DNA from: Xanthomonas translucens pv. translucens DSM 18974
Lineage (GTDB): Bacteria; Pseudomonadota; Gammaproteobacteria; Xanthomonadales; Xanthomonadaceae
Direction of reading: 5' to 3'
NCBI RefSeq assembly: GCF_000331775.1
Contig: NZ_CAPJ01000492.1
Coordinates: forward strand, 1-31,996
DNA: 31,996 nucleotides
The notes under the pieces were generated by a model, which ran no database searches, was not told where the DNA came from, and saw only the letters and a list, made by a program, of their open reading frames with translations. The translations under genes were made by a program, and so were the position numbers. Below, one piece after another: positions 1 to 8,723 of the stretch (positions are counted from its first letter, which is position 1; each line of letters starts with the position of its first letter).

Positions 1-195
1 TTGATGCAGGTGGGGATGACGATTATCGACCAGATCAATACGGCTGGGGATCCGGAGCGTGACAAAGAGAAAGATCGGGCGCGGATGTTCTCGGGCCTGG
101 GCATGGCGGGTCCGGCTGCGTCGCACGTAGGCCGGGCCGAGCCATTTGGGAACCTGCGGCTGCGGCGTTGCCGGCGGTGCGACTTCACAATCCCG

Positions 196-215
196 CCAAA
201 TGGGTTACCATTTGG
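196..215. repeat. Perfect 8-bp inverted repeat, GTTA loop
   Basis: CCAAATGG and CCATTTGG flank the tetraloop GTTA. The stem is less GC-rich than its surroundings and is followed by TCATTCTTC. It could be the terminator of a gene upstream of the window or a protein-binding palindrome. There is no long T run, so the terminator reading is weak. Confidence 0.4.
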
Positions 216-323
216 TCATTCTTCAATGCGGAACTACGGGTGGCCCGCGGCAACGCCGGCCGAGCGTGCGACATGAGCACTACCATCGCCCCAGCATGAA
301 ACCCCGTCCAAGGCTGTCCGAGC

Positions 324-350
324 AGGCGCCCTTACGGCGCCTTCTTTGTA
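324..350 (+). terminator. Stem-loop with short T-rich tail before thrS
   Basis: A perfect 7-bp stem (AGGCGCC / GGCGCCT, loop CTTAC) at 324-342 is followed by TCTTTGT. It lies about 90 bases upstream of the thrS start. It could be a weak intrinsic terminator or an attenuator in the thrS leader. No Thr-rich leader peptide was found in front of it. Confidence 0.4.
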
Positions 351-429
351 TCCCGCGCCTTGCGCCGCAGGCTTCCGACGCGCGGCGGGAAACGTCCGCC
401 CCGCCTCGCTTCCCTTCTTGCCGACTCCC

Positions 430-2334
430 ATGATCACGATCACGCTTCCCGACGGCAGCCGCCGCGAATTCGAACATCCCGTCAGTCCCATGGACGTGGC
501 CCAGTGCATCGGCCCGGGCCTGGCCAAGGCGACCATTGCCGGCCAGGTCGATGGCCGCCTGGTCGACGCCTGCGACCGCATCGAGCACGATGCCAGCCTG
601 CGCCTCATCACCGCCAAGGACGCCGAGGGCGTGGAGATCATCCGCCACTCCTGCGCGCATCTGGTCGGCCATGCGGTCAAGCAGCTGTACCCCGAGGTCA
701 AGATGGTGATTGGCCCGGTCATCGCCGAGGGCTTCTACTACGACATCTACAGCGAGCGCCCGTTCACCCCCGAGGACATGGCGGCGATCGAAAAGCGCAT
801 GCAGGAGCTGATCGCGCAGGACTACGATGTGGTCAAGAAGGTCACCCCACGCGCCGAGGTGATCGCGCTGTTCCGCCAGCGCGGCGAGGACTACAAGCTG
901 CGCCTGATCGAGGACATGCCCGACGACGTCACCGCGATGGGCCTGTACTACCACCAGGAATACGTGGACATGTGCCGCGGCCCGCACGTGCCCAACACGC
1001 GCTTTCTCAAGGCCTTCAAGTTGACCCGCATCTCCGGCGCCTACTGGCGCGGCGATGCCAAGAACGAGCAGCTGCAGCGCATCTACGGCACCGCCTGGGC
1101 CGACAAGAAGCAGCTAGATGCCTACATCCTGCGCATGGAGGAAGCGGACAAGCGCGACCATCGCAAGATCGGCAAGCAGCAGGGCCTGTTCCATCTGCAG
1201 GAAGAGGGTCCGGGGCTGGTGTTCTGGCATCCGAAGGGCTGGTCGATCTGGCAGGTGGTCGAGCAGTACATGCGCAAGGTCTATCGCACCAGCGGCTATG
1301 GCGAGGTGCGCTGCCCGCAGATCCTGGACGTGTCGCTGTGGCAGAAATCCGGCCACTGGGACAACTACCAGGACAACATGTTCTTCACCGAGTCGGAGAA
1401 GCGCACTTACGCGGTCAAGCCGATGAACTGCCCTGGCCACGTCCAGGTGTTCAACCAGGGCCTGCACAGCTACCGCGACCTGCCGATCCGCTACGGCGAG
1501 TTCGGCGCCTGCCACCGCAACGAGCCGTCCGGCGCGCTGCACGGCATCCTGCGCGTGCGCGGTTTCACCCAGGACGATGGCCACATCTTCTGCACCGAAG
1601 CGCAGATCGAGGCCGAGGTCACCGCGTTCCACCAGCAGGCGCTGAAGGTGTACGCCGATTTCGGTTTCGACGACATCCAGATCAAGATCGCGCTGCGCCC
1701 GGAAAAACGCCTGGGCGACGACGCGACCTGGGACAAGGCCGAGGCCGCGCTGCGCGCCGCGCTTGGCGCCTGCGGCGTGGAATGGCAGGAACTGCCTGGC
1801 GAGGGGGCGTTCTACGGCCCGAAGATCGAGTACCACCTTAAGGACGCGATCGGCCGCACCTGGCAGCTGGGCACGATGCAGGTCGACTTCATGATGCCCG
1901 GCCGCCTCGGCGCCGAGTACGTGGACGAGAACAGCCAGAAGCAGCCCCCGGTCATGCTGCACCGGGCCATCGTCGGTTCGATGGAGCGGTTCATCGGCAT
2001 CCTGATCGAGCACCACGCCGGCGCGTTCCCGGCCTGGCTGTCGCCGGTGCAGGCCATGCTGATGAACATCACCGATGCGCAGGCCGACTATGTGGAGAGC
2101 GTGCGGAAACTCCTTGCAAATCAAGGGTTCCGCATCGAGGCCGATTTGCGGAACGAAAAAATCGGCTATAAGATTCGCGAACACACGCTGCAGCGGGTGC
2201 CGTATCTGCTGGTGGCGGGCGACCGCGAGAAGGAAAACGGCGCCATTGCAGTCCGCACGCGATCGGGGGAGGATCTGGGGACCATGTCGGTTGCCGCCTT
2301 CGCCGACCGGCTGCGCGCCGAGCAACTGGCGTAA
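430..2334 (+). CDS. thrS: Threonyl-tRNA synthetase
   Basis: Class II synthetase that charges tRNA-Thr in the cytoplasm; 634 aa against about 642 in E. coli. The frame is open upstream, but the ATG at 430 gives the family N-terminus ([10 protein letters not shown]), so that start was chosen. No good Shine-Dalgarno is visible. Domain order: TGS domain (about 1-62), the editing/SAD domain with the [10 protein letters not shown] zinc motif, then the catalytic core. The core has MNCPGH, whose Cys falls at residue 334 like the zinc ligand of the E. coli enzyme, motif 2 ([11 protein letters not shown]) and motif 3 ([16 protein letters not shown]). The C-terminal anticodon-binding domain follows. It heads the thrS-infC-rpmI-rplT-pheST-ihfA block conserved in gammaproteobacteria. 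infC follows after 63 bases. Confidence 0.98.
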   Translation: MITITLPDGSRREFEHPVSPMDVAQCIGPGLAKATIAGQVDGRLVDACDRIEHDASLRLITAKDAEGVEIIRHSCAHLVGHAVKQLYPEVKMVIGPVIAEGFYYDIYSERPFTPEDMAAIEKRMQELIAQDYDVVKKVTPRAEVIALFRQRGEDYKLRLIEDMPDDVTAMGLYYHQEYVDMCRGPHVPNTRFLKAFKLTRISGAYWRGDAKNEQLQRIYGTAWADKKQLDAYILRMEEADKRDHRKIGKQQGLFHLQEEGPGLVFWHPKGWSIWQVVEQYMRKVYRTSGYGEVRCPQILDVSLWQKSGHWDNYQDNMFFTESEKRTYAVKPMNCPGHVQVFNQGLHSYRDLPIRYGEFGACHRNEPSGALHGILRVRGFTQDDGHIFCTEAQIEAEVTAFHQQALKVYADFGFDDIQIKIALRPEKRLGDDATWDKAEAALRAALGACGVEWQELPGEGAFYGPKIEYHLKDAIGRTWQLGTMQVDFMMPGRLGAEYVDENSQKQPPVMLHRAIVGSMERFIGILIEHHAGAFPAWLSPVQAMLMNITDAQADYVESVRKLLANQGFRIEADLRNEKIGYKIREHTLQRVPYLLVAGDREKENGAIAVRTRSGEDLGTMSVAAFADRLRAEQLA

Positions 2335-2343
2335 GACAACCCC

Positions 2344-2370
2344 GATGCGGGCGGAGCCTCCGTCCGCGTC
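2344..2370 (+). promoter_or_regulatory. 11-bp hairpin in the thrS-infC gap
   Basis: The arms at 2344-2354 and 2360-2370 pair over 11 positions, including two G-U pairs, around the loop AGCCT. The hairpin ends 14 bases before the infC Shine-Dalgarno (GGGAGA, 2385-2390). No T tract follows, so a terminator is unlikely. A processing site or an element controlling infC translation is possible. Confidence 0.5.
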
Positions 2371-2397
2371 GGTCCGATTCCCCTGGGAGATTGCAAC

Positions 2398-2922
2398 ATC
2401 AGTACCCCTGACAACAAACAGAACCGCAAGAACCAAGAGATCCGTGTCCCGCGCGTTCGCGTGATCGGCAAGGACGGCGAGATGGTCGGCGTGTTGACCC
2501 GCGACGAAGCGTTGGCGCTGGCCGAAGAGGATGGCCTCGACCTGGTCGAGATCCAGCCGCAGGCCGATCCGCCTGTGTGCAAGATCATGGACTTCGGCAA
2601 GTTCAAGTTCGAGCAGCAGAAGAAGGCGAACGAAGCCAAGAAGAAGACCAAGCAGGTCGAGATCAAGGAAATCAAGTTCCGTCCGGTCACGGACGAGGGC
2701 GATTACCAGATCAAGCTGCGCAACATGCGCCGCTTCCTCGAAGAGGGCGACAAGGTCAAGGTCAATATCCGCTTCCGTGGCCGCGAGATGAGCCACCAGG
2801 AACTCGGGCGCCAAATGGCGTCGCGGATCGAGGCCGACCTCGGCGAAGACATCGTCATCGAATCGCGCCCGCGCCTGGAAGGCCGGCAGATGGTGATGAT
2901 GATCGCGCCGAAGAAGCGCTGA
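2398..2922 (+). CDS. infC: Translation initiation factor IF-3 (AUC start)
   Basis: IF-3 binds the 30S subunit, prevents premature 50S joining and rejects non-canonical start codons. The 174-aa product has the N-terminal domain, the lysine-rich linker ([17 protein letters not shown]) and the C-terminal domain ending MIAPKKR. The start is read as ATC at 2398. It gives the xanthomonad N-terminus (M)[21 protein letters not shown], seven bases after the Shine-Dalgarno GGGAGA, and no ATG, GTG or TTG fits the family length. Starting at the first GTG (2461) would lose 21 conserved residues. A rare AUU/AUC/AUA start is known for infC and lets IF-3 repress its own translation. That regulation is inferred here from the codon. 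A stem-loop precedes the ribosome-binding site. Confidence 0.95.
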   Translation: MSTPDNKQNRKNQEIRVPRVRVIGKDGEMVGVLTRDEALALAEEDGLDLVEIQPQADPPVCKIMDFGKFKFEQQKKANEAKKKTKQVEIKEIKFRPVTDEGDYQIKLRNMRRFLEEGDKVKVNIRFRGREMSHQELGRQMASRIEADLGEDIVIESRPRLEGRQMVMMIAPKKR

Positions 2923-3057
2923 CCAGCCGCTCCGGATCGTGCCCCCGCCCATGCGCGGGAGCGCGGTCGCCACGGGCGCCTGTCGGCGCCCTCCGTGTGT
3001 CCCGTCGCCGCGCTCCGCCGTCGCGCTGTTGCCGCGTGGCCGCGCATCGCGCAGCCT

Positions 3058-3098
3058 GTTCGAGTTCCGAGTTCCGAGTTCCGAGTTCCGAGTCCCGA
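3058..3098. repeat. Tandem heptamer repeat (GTTCCGA)n
   Basis: GTTCGA is followed by four exact GTTCCGA units (3064-3091) and one GTCCCGA variant (3092-3098). On the minus strand the unit reads TCGGAAC/TCGGGAC, the same heptamer family as the repeats between pheS and pheT. No inverted partner arm is present at this locus. Confidence 0.85.
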
Positions 3099-3128
3099 TG
3101 CGCAGGCGCCCGGATCGAAATACATGAT

Positions 3129-3157
3129 TTGCAAGGCATTCCAAGCCCTGGCATAAT
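3129..3157 (+). promoter_or_regulatory. Promoter for rpmI-rplT
   Basis: TTGCAA (3129-3134), a 17-base spacer, then CATAAT (3152-3157). This is a near-consensus sigma-70 pair inside the infC-rpmI gap. Transcription would start near 3164 and leave a leader of about 150 bases before rpmI. Confidence 0.6.
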
Positions 3158-3163
3158 GCGCGG

Positions 3164-3313
3164 CCCAGTGCATCGGGTTTGCCGTCAACGCGGCAATAGG
3201 ACCCGCCCTGATTCTTTGAGGATCAAGGGCTTACAAGCCGGTACGGGCACGGACGGAAAGCGTGGCGCAGCCACCGCCCTGACCAGTGACAAAACACCAT
3301 CAAGGACATTGCA
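3164..3313 (+). promoter_or_regulatory. Structured rpmI leader, candidate L20 autoregulatory site
   Basis: The leader predicted from the promoter contains several short stem-loops: TGCCG/CGGCA near 3180, TGATTC/GGATCA around 3209-3225, and GGCTT/AAGCC after that. In E. coli and Bacillus, ribosomal protein L20 binds rpmI leader RNA to repress the operon. The structure is visible here; binding by L20 is only inferred. Confidence 0.3.
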
Positions 3314-3511
3314 ATGCCCAAGATCAAGACCAACCGGGCGGCGGCCAAGCGTTTCCGCAAGACCGCCTCCGGCAAATACAAGTGCGGCCACGCCAACCGT
3401 AGCCATATCCTCACCAAGAAAGCGACCAAGCGGAAGCGCAACCTGCGGCAGACGAACCATGTTCGTGCCGAGGACGCTGGCCGTCTTGACCGTATGCTGC
3501 CTTACCTCTGA
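3314..3511 (+). CDS. rpmI: 50S ribosomal protein L35
   Basis: Small basic 65-aa protein of the large ribosomal subunit. The start [14 protein letters not shown] and the block [14 protein letters not shown] are typical of L35. The Shine-Dalgarno AAGGA (3302-3306) lies seven bases before the ATG. rplT follows after 10 bases, the usual two-gene arrangement. Lysine and arginine make up over a quarter of the protein, as expected for an rRNA-binding protein. Confidence 0.98.
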
Positions 3512-3521
3512 GGACTGAACC

Positions 3522-3881
3522 ATGGCTCGAGTAAAACGTGGCGTCCAGGCACGCCGTCGTCACAAGAAAGTTCTGAACCTCGCCAAGGGCTACTACAACG
3601 CCCGTCGCAAGGTTTTCCGCGTCGCCAAGCAGGCGGTGATCAAGGCGCAGCAGTACGCCTACATCGGCCGCAAGCAGAAGAAGCGCGTGTTCCGTTCGCT
3701 GTGGATCACCCGCATCAATGCGGCGGCCCGCATCAACGGCCTGAGCTACAGCCGTTTCATGAATGGCCTGCTCAAGGCTGGCATCACCCTGGACCGCAAG
3801 GTGCTGGCGGACATCGCCGTGCACGACGCGCAGGGCTTTGCCGCCTTGGCGGAGAAGGCAAAGGGCGCGCTGGCGGCATAA
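3522..3881 (+). CDS. rplT: 50S ribosomal protein L20
   Basis: 119-aa L20, needed early in 50S assembly and often the autorepressor of the rpmI-rplT operon. The family signature is clear: [18 protein letters not shown], then [18 protein letters not shown] and the C-terminal globular part with [20 protein letters not shown]. It lies 10 bases after rpmI. Three stem-loops follow directly, the third with a terminator-like T tract, so transcription into pheS is probably adjustable. Confidence 0.98.
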   Translation: MARVKRGVQARRRHKKVLNLAKGYYNARRKVFRVAKQAVIKAQQYAYIGRKQKKRVFRSLWITRINAAARINGLSYSRFMNGLLKAGITLDRKVLADIAVHDAQGFAALAEKAKGALAA

Positions 3882-3882
3882 G

Positions 3883-3921
3883 TGCGAGTCCCTCGCAGGA
3901 GCCCGCACATCCATGTGCGGG
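3883..3921 (+). promoter_or_regulatory. Two stem-loops directly after rplT
   Basis: The first is TGCGAG/CTCGCA with loop TCC (3883-3897). The second is a perfect CCCGCACAT/ATGTGCGGG stem (3902-3921). Neither has a T tract. They precede the terminator-like hairpin at 3952-3977 and may stabilise the 3' end of the ribosomal-protein mRNA or form part of an attenuator. Confidence 0.5.
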
Positions 3922-3951
3922 TGTTCAACGAGGGAGCCATCGCCAACATGC

Positions 3952-3990
3952 AGGGGAAGGGCGCGAGTCCTTCCCCTTTTTGCGTTTTGT
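3952..3990 (+). terminator. Intrinsic terminator-like hairpin between rplT and pheS
   Basis: A perfect 9-bp stem AGGGGAAGG/CCTTCCCCT (3952-3960 and 3969-3977, loop of 8) runs into TTTTGCGTTTTG. It sits inside the operon, where E. coli has the pheST attenuator. No Phe-rich leader peptide was found upstream, so control by a classic leader peptide is not supported. Partial termination between the ribosomal and synthetase genes is the simplest reading. A further small stem (ATCCCG/CGGGAT) lies at 3993-4008. Confidence 0.7.
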
Positions 3991-4073
3991 GCATCCCGAT
4001 TGCGGGATCGGTCCTGTCGCGGGGTGTCTCCCGAGCGCAGGATCCGGGTCGGGGTGGTCGGCTGAAGTGAGGC

Positions 4074-4097
4074 GCGAGTGCTAATGCGAGTGCTAAT
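4074..4097 (+). repeat. 12-bp tandem duplication before pheS start
   Basis: GCGAGTGCTAAT occurs twice back to back (4074-4085, 4086-4097), ending two bases before the pheS ATG. The duplication places a GAG nine bases before the start, the only Shine-Dalgarno-like element seen. It may be a recent slippage event in the initiation region. Confidence 0.85.
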
Positions 4098-4099
4098 GA

Positions 4100-5095
<996 letters not shown>

Positions 5096-5102
5096 GTTCT
5101 GT

Positions 5103-5205
5103 TCGGGACTCGGGACTCGGGACTCGGGACTCGTGGAAGCGTCAGCGTTCCACGTGTCCGCGCGTTCTGGCATCCCAGTCCCGGGTCCCGAGTCCCGAGT
5201 CCCGG
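5103..5205. repeat. Inverted pair of heptamer arrays between pheS and pheT
   Basis: The left arm has four TCGGGAC units plus TCG (5103-5133). The right arm has four units of GTCCCGA/GTCCCGG (5178-5205), the reverse complement. The 44-base spacer itself holds a GTGGAA/TTCCAC stem. In the pheST transcript the arms could pair over about 27 positions. The right arm ends seven bases before the pheT start. Confidence 0.9.
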
Positions 5206-5212
5206 AAAATTC

Positions 5213-7588
5213 ATGAAATTCTCTGAAAACTGGCTGCGCAGCCACGTCCCAACCCAGGCCTCGCGCGATGAATTGGCCGCGACCCTGACCGCCATCGGTC
5301 TCGAGGTCGAAGAGGTCACGCCGCTCGGCGAGTCGCTGCAGCAGGTGGTGGTGGCGCGCATCGTCGAGGCGGTGCGGCACCCGGAAGCCGATCGGCTGCA
5401 GGTGTGCCAGGTCGATGCCGGGCAGGGTGGCTGGCTGCAGATCGTCTGCGGCGCGCCGAATGCGCGCGCCGGGCTGGTCGCGCCGCTGGCGCTGGTCGGC
5501 GCCCAGGTCGGCGGCATCGCGATCAAGGCAGCCAAGCTGCGCGGCGTGGAGTCCAACGGCATGCTGTGCTCGGCCAAGGAGCTGGGCCTGGACAGCGATG
5601 CGTCGGGCCTGTTCGAGCTGCCCGACGATGCGCCGATCGGCCAGGCGCTGAGCGAGTATCTCGGTTTGCCCGACGCCAGCATCGAGATCAAGCTGACCCC
5701 GAATCGCGCCGATTGCTTCGGCGTGCGCGGCATCGCCTACGACGTGGCCGCGGCCTGCGCCAGCGAAGTGCTGCCGTTCGCGGCCGCGCCGGTCGCTGTC
5801 GCCAGCGAGCGCTGCCTCGAGGTGCGCCTGCAGGCGGGCGCCGATGCGCCGCGCTACTGCGGGCGCGTCGTCGAGGATCTCGACCCGGCGGCGAAGACGC
5901 CGCTGTGGATGGCCGAACGCCTGCGCCGCAGCGGCGTGCGCCCGGTGTCGCTGCTGGTCGATATCACCCAATACGTGATGCTGGAACTGGGCCAGCCGAT
6001 GCATGCCTTCGACCTGGACACGCTGCACGGCCCGGTCGGCGTGCGCCGCGCGCGCGCCGGCGAGACGCTGAAGCTGCTCGATGGCCGCGACGCGACGCTC
6101 GACGACGGCTTCCTGGCCGTCACCGACGGCGACCGCGTGGTCGCCCTGGCCGGCCTGATGGGCGGGCACGCCACCCGCGTCACCGATGCGACCCGGCATG
6201 TGTTCCTGGAGGCCGCGCATTTCGCGCCGGCCGCGATCATGGGCCGCGGTCGCAAGCTCGGCCTGCACACCGATGCCGGCCACCGTTTCGAGCGCGGCGT
6301 GGACCCGGCGCTGCCGCGGCCGGCATTGGAACTGGCGACGCGGCTGGTGCTGGAACTGGCTGGTGGCCGTGCCGGTCCGGTGGTCGAGGCCGAGTTGCCC
6401 GAGCACCTGCCGGCGCCGACGCCGATCGCGCTGCGCCGCGCGCGCATCGTGCGCGTGCTCGGCATCGAGATCGCCGACGCCGAGGTCGAGCGCATCCTGC
6501 GCGCGCTGGGCATGGAGGTCGCGGTTGCCGCCAATGGCTGGCAGGTCACTGCGCCGAGCCGGCGCTTCGATATCGCCCTGGAAGAGGACCTGATCGAGGA
6601 GCTGGCGCGCATCCACGGCTACGACCGCTTGCCGACCACGCTGCCAGGCGGCGCCTCGCGCATCGCCATGGGCAGCGAGACACAGCTGGACGAACTGAGC
6701 GTGCGCCGCCAACTGGTGGCGCGCGAGATGCTGGAAACTATCAACTACGCCTTCGTCGATGCGGCGTTGCTGGATCAGTGGGGCCTGGATGCCGGGCGCG
6801 TGGCGCTGGCCAATCCGCTCAGCGCCGAACTGGCAGTGATGCGTCCGTCGCTGTTGCCGGGGCTGGTCGCGGCGCTGGGCCGCAACGTCGCCCGCCAGGC
6901 TGGGCGGGTGCGCCTGTTCGAACTGGGCAAGGTGTTCGAGGCGGCGGTGGCCGCTGCTGCGCCTATCGAGACGCAGCGCGTGGCGGCCGCGGTGTGCGGC
7001 GACGCCGACGCGTTGCAGTGGGGCCTGCCGGCACGCAAGGTCGATTTCCACGATTTGAAGGGCGACCTGGACGCGCTGGCCAGCGCCACCGGCGCACGCC
7101 TGGACTACCGTCCGTCGGCACTGCCGTTCGCGCATCCGACCCGGTCGGCCGACGTGTACCGCGACGGCGCGCGGATCGGCTGGATCGGCCAACTGCATCC
7201 GCGCTTGCTGCAGGCGCTGCAGATCGACGTGGAGGTGCTCGGCTTCGAACTGGATCTGGCGCCGCTGGCGGCGCGCGCGCTGCCGCGTGCCGCCGAGCTG
7301 TCGCGATTCCCGTCGGTGCGCCGCGACCTGGCGTTCCTGGTGCCGGAGGCGGTGGCCTGGTCGGCGCTGGTGGGCAGCGTGCGCGGCGCGGTCGGGCCGC
7401 TGTTGCGCGAGGTGGTGCTGTTCGATCGCTACGTCGGGCCGGGGGTCGAGGCGGGTTTCAAGAGTCTCGCTATGGGCTTGATTTTGCAGGACAACTCGCG
7501 CACTCTGACGGATTGCGATGTGGAGGCGGTGGTCGCCGATGCAGTGGCGGTGCTGGCGCGCGAACACGATGCGCGGATTCGCGGCTGA
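5213..7588 (+). CDS. pheT: Phenylalanyl-tRNA synthetase beta subunit
   Basis: Large subunit of PheRS; 791 aa, normal length. It begins MKFSENWLRSHVPT. An N-terminal tRNA-binding OB domain (about 40-150; VCQVDAG, VCGAPN, SNGMLCS) is followed by the B3/B4 editing region (RYCGRVVEDL, VSLLVDITQYVMLELGQPMHAFD). The B5 domain comes next, then the catalytic-like domain (SRRFDIALEEDLIEELARIHGYD), and finally the C-terminal ferredoxin-fold anticodon-binding domain (LSRFPSVRRDLAFLVPE). ihfA follows after 21 bases, matching the pheS-pheT-ihfA order in gammaproteobacteria. The upstream inverted repeat may affect its expression relative to pheS. Confidence 0.98.
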   Translation: MKFSENWLRSHVPTQASRDELAATLTAIGLEVEEVTPLGESLQQVVVARIVEAVRHPEADRLQVCQVDAGQGGWLQIVCGAPNARAGLVAPLALVGAQVGGIAIKAAKLRGVESNGMLCSAKELGLDSDASGLFELPDDAPIGQALSEYLGLPDASIEIKLTPNRADCFGVRGIAYDVAAACASEVLPFAAAPVAVASERCLEVRLQAGADAPRYCGRVVEDLDPAAKTPLWMAERLRRSGVRPVSLLVDITQYVMLELGQPMHAFDLDTLHGPVGVRRARAGETLKLLDGRDATLDDGFLAVTDGDRVVALAGLMGGHATRVTDATRHVFLEAAHFAPAAIMGRGRKLGLHTDAGHRFERGVDPALPRPALELATRLVLELAGGRAGPVVEAELPEHLPAPTPIALRRARIVRVLGIEIADAEVERILRALGMEVAVAANGWQVTAPSRRFDIALEEDLIEELARIHGYDRLPTTLPGGASRIAMGSETQLDELSVRRQLVAREMLETINYAFVDAALLDQWGLDAGRVALANPLSAELAVMRPSLLPGLVAALGRNVARQAGRVRLFELGKVFEAAVAAAAPIETQRVAAAVCGDADALQWGLPARKVDFHDLKGDLDALASATGARLDYRPSALPFAHPTRSADVYRDGARIGWIGQLHPRLLQALQIDVEVLGFELDLAPLAARALPRAAELSRFPSVRRDLAFLVPEAVAWSALVGSVRGAVGPLLREVVLFDRYVGPGVEAGFKSLAMGLILQDNSRTLTDCDVEAVVADAVAVLAREHDARIRG

Positions 7589-7609
7589 GACGTAGGGGAT
7601 AGCAGGGCA

Positions 7610-7909
7610 ATGGCGTTGACCAAAGCGGAAATGGCCGAACGGTTGTTCGACGAAGTCGGGCTGAACAAGCGCGAGGCCAAGGAATTCGTCGATGCTTTCT
7701 TCGATGTGCTGCGCGATGCGCTGCAGCAGGGACGGCAGGTGAAGCTGTCCGGTTTCGGCAACTTCGATCTGCGCCGCAAGAACCAACGGCCCGGTCGCAA
7801 TCCCAAGACCGGCGAAGAAATCCCGATTTCGGCGCGGACGGTGGTCACCTTCCGCCCAGGACAGAAGCTCAAGGAGCGAGTGGAGGCTTATGCTGGACCC
7901 GGGCAGTAA
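7610..7909 (+). CDS. ihfA: Integration host factor alpha subunit
   Basis: 99-aa DNA-bending protein that acts as a heterodimer with IhfB in recombination, replication and promoter architecture. The HU/IHF fold is clear: [13 protein letters not shown], then [26 protein letters not shown]. The RPGRNP segment at the tip of the beta arm carries the proline that intercalates into DNA. It is the last gene of the conserved pheST-ihfA group, and the downstream merR overlaps its last 20 bases, which implies translational coupling. Confidence 0.97.
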   Translation: MALTKAEMAERLFDEVGLNKREAKEFVDAFFDVLRDALQQGRQVKLSGFGNFDLRRKNQRPGRNPKTGEEIPISARTVVTFRPGQKLKERVEAYAGPGQ

Positions 7910-8246
7910 CCGCGAACTTCCGCCGATTCCGGCCAAGCGCTACTTCACCATCGGTGAGGTCAGCGAGTTGTGCGACGTCAAGCCGCACGTGCTGCGCTAC
8001 TGGGAAACCGAATTTCCCAGCCTGGAGCCGGTCAAGCGCCGCGGCAACCGCCGCTACTACCAGCGCCACGACGTGCTGATGGTGCGGCAGATCCGCAGCC
8101 TGCTGTACGAACAGGGCTATACGATCGGCGGGGCGCGCTTGCGCCTGGAGGGCGAGGGTGCCAAGCAGGAGTCGGCGCTGAGCAACCAGATCATCAAGCA
8201 GGTGCGGCAGGAATTGGAAGAAGTGCTGCAGTTGCTGCGGCGCTGA
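7890..8246 (+). CDS. MerR-family transcriptional regulator
   Basis: 118-aa regulator. The N-terminal winged helix-turn-helix (about 16-85; [53 protein letters not shown]) is typical of the MerR fold. The C-terminal helix ([16 protein letters not shown]) is the dimerisation coiled coil. There is no effector domain and no cysteine cluster, so it is not a metal sensor of the MerR/CueR type. This short form regularly follows ihfA in xanthomonads and pseudomonads, and its target is unknown. It overlaps ihfA by 20 bases. The tRNA-Pro promoter begins shortly after its stop. Confidence 0.92.
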   Translation: MLDPGSNRELPPIPAKRYFTIGEVSELCDVKPHVLRYWETEFPSLEPVKRRGNRRYYQRHDVLMVRQIRSLLYEQGYTIGGARLRLEGEGAKQESALSNQIIKQVRQELEEVLQLLRR

Positions 8247-8290
8247 GCGGCCACGGCGCGACCGGCTAGGAATGGCCGCGCCAATCCCGC

Positions 8291-8296
8291 TATAAT
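8291..8296 (+). promoter_or_regulatory. -10 box of tRNA-Pro
   Basis: A consensus TATAAT followed by a GC-rich discriminator (CGCC), about 48 bases before the tRNA 5' end. No good -35 match lies 17 bases upstream. This is common for tRNA genes in GC-rich genomes, but the promoter call rests on the -10 alone. Confidence 0.55.
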
Positions 8297-8343
8297 CGCC
8301 AACTCGCCGCGAGGCGGCACCGCCCAACGGCGGATGTTTTTAC

Positions 8344-8420
8344 CGGGGTATAGCGCAGCCTGGTAGCGCACTAGTCTGGGGGACTAGTGGTCGTCGGTTC
8401 GAATCCGGCTACCCCGACCA
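8344..8420 (+). tRNA. tRNA-Pro (anticodon GGG)
   Basis: A 77-base cloverleaf with encoded CCA. The acceptor stem is CGGGGTA/TACCCCG, the D arm GCGC/GCGC, the anticodon stem CTAGT/ACTAG around CTGGGGG, and the T arm GTCGG/CCGGC with TTCGAAT. The anticodon GGG reads CCC and CCU. This tRNA lies next to the gum operon in other xanthomonads too, so it is a useful synteny marker. Confidence 0.97.
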
Positions 8421-8426
8421 TCTTCG

Positions 8427-8459
8427 AAGGCCCATGTCAGCGACATGGGCCTTTTTCGT
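8427..8459 (+). terminator. Intrinsic terminator after tRNA-Pro
   Basis: A perfect 12-bp stem (8427-8438 and 8442-8453, loop AGC) runs into TTTTTCG. It separates tRNA transcription from the gum promoter region. Confidence 0.92.
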
Positions 8460-8723
8460 TTTGCGGGGTTTGCGCAGCCCGATCGCAGGTGCGCGGCCGA
8501 GGCCCGCGCACGATTCGGCAGGCATGGCGTTGCCTGGGTCCGGCATTCGCGGCATGGCGGCCGGGTGTTCTTGCGCGTCCTTTCCCCCCACACGGCAGCG
8601 GGCGCGCAGCGGCTCGGACGAAGGGGTAGACAAAGGCGTCGGCGCTGGCGTCATGCGTGCGTAACCTGCCGGCGAGCGGGACGGAAATCCGGCAGTGAAC
8701 TGCAGAACAGGGCCGTCAACGCA

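Larger units (their letters stand above)
1..429. other. Unassigned flank upstream of thrS
   Basis: No gene could be assigned here. The plus strand is open from the window edge to 276, but that frame runs through a stem-loop at 196-215 and resembles no family I recognise. Another plus-strand frame stops at 60-62 and could be the tail of a gene that begins outside the window. Two stem-loops lie here (196-215 and 324-342, listed separately). No convincing -35/-10 pair for thrS was seen. Confidence 0.4.
2923..3313 (+). other. infC-rpmI intergenic region
   Basis: 391 bases without a gene. It holds a heptamer tandem repeat (3058-3098), a good sigma-70-type promoter (3129-3157) and a structured leader upstream of rpmI. 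No intrinsic terminator with a T tract was seen directly after infC, so read-through from infC into rpmI remains possible. Confidence 0.6.

Noticed and set aside
1..276. 91-codon plus-strand frame at the window edge as a partial gene
   Set aside because: It runs through a stem-loop, has no recognisable family and uneven codon use; left as unassigned.
3058..3098. Heptamer array considered as a CRISPR or as coding repeat
   Set aside because: There are no spacers, the units are 7 bases back to back, and no cas genes are present.
1114..3144. 676-codon minus-strand frame opposite thrS and infC
   Set aside because: It is a shadow of conserved genes, runs through the GTTCCGA repeat, and has no recognisable domain.
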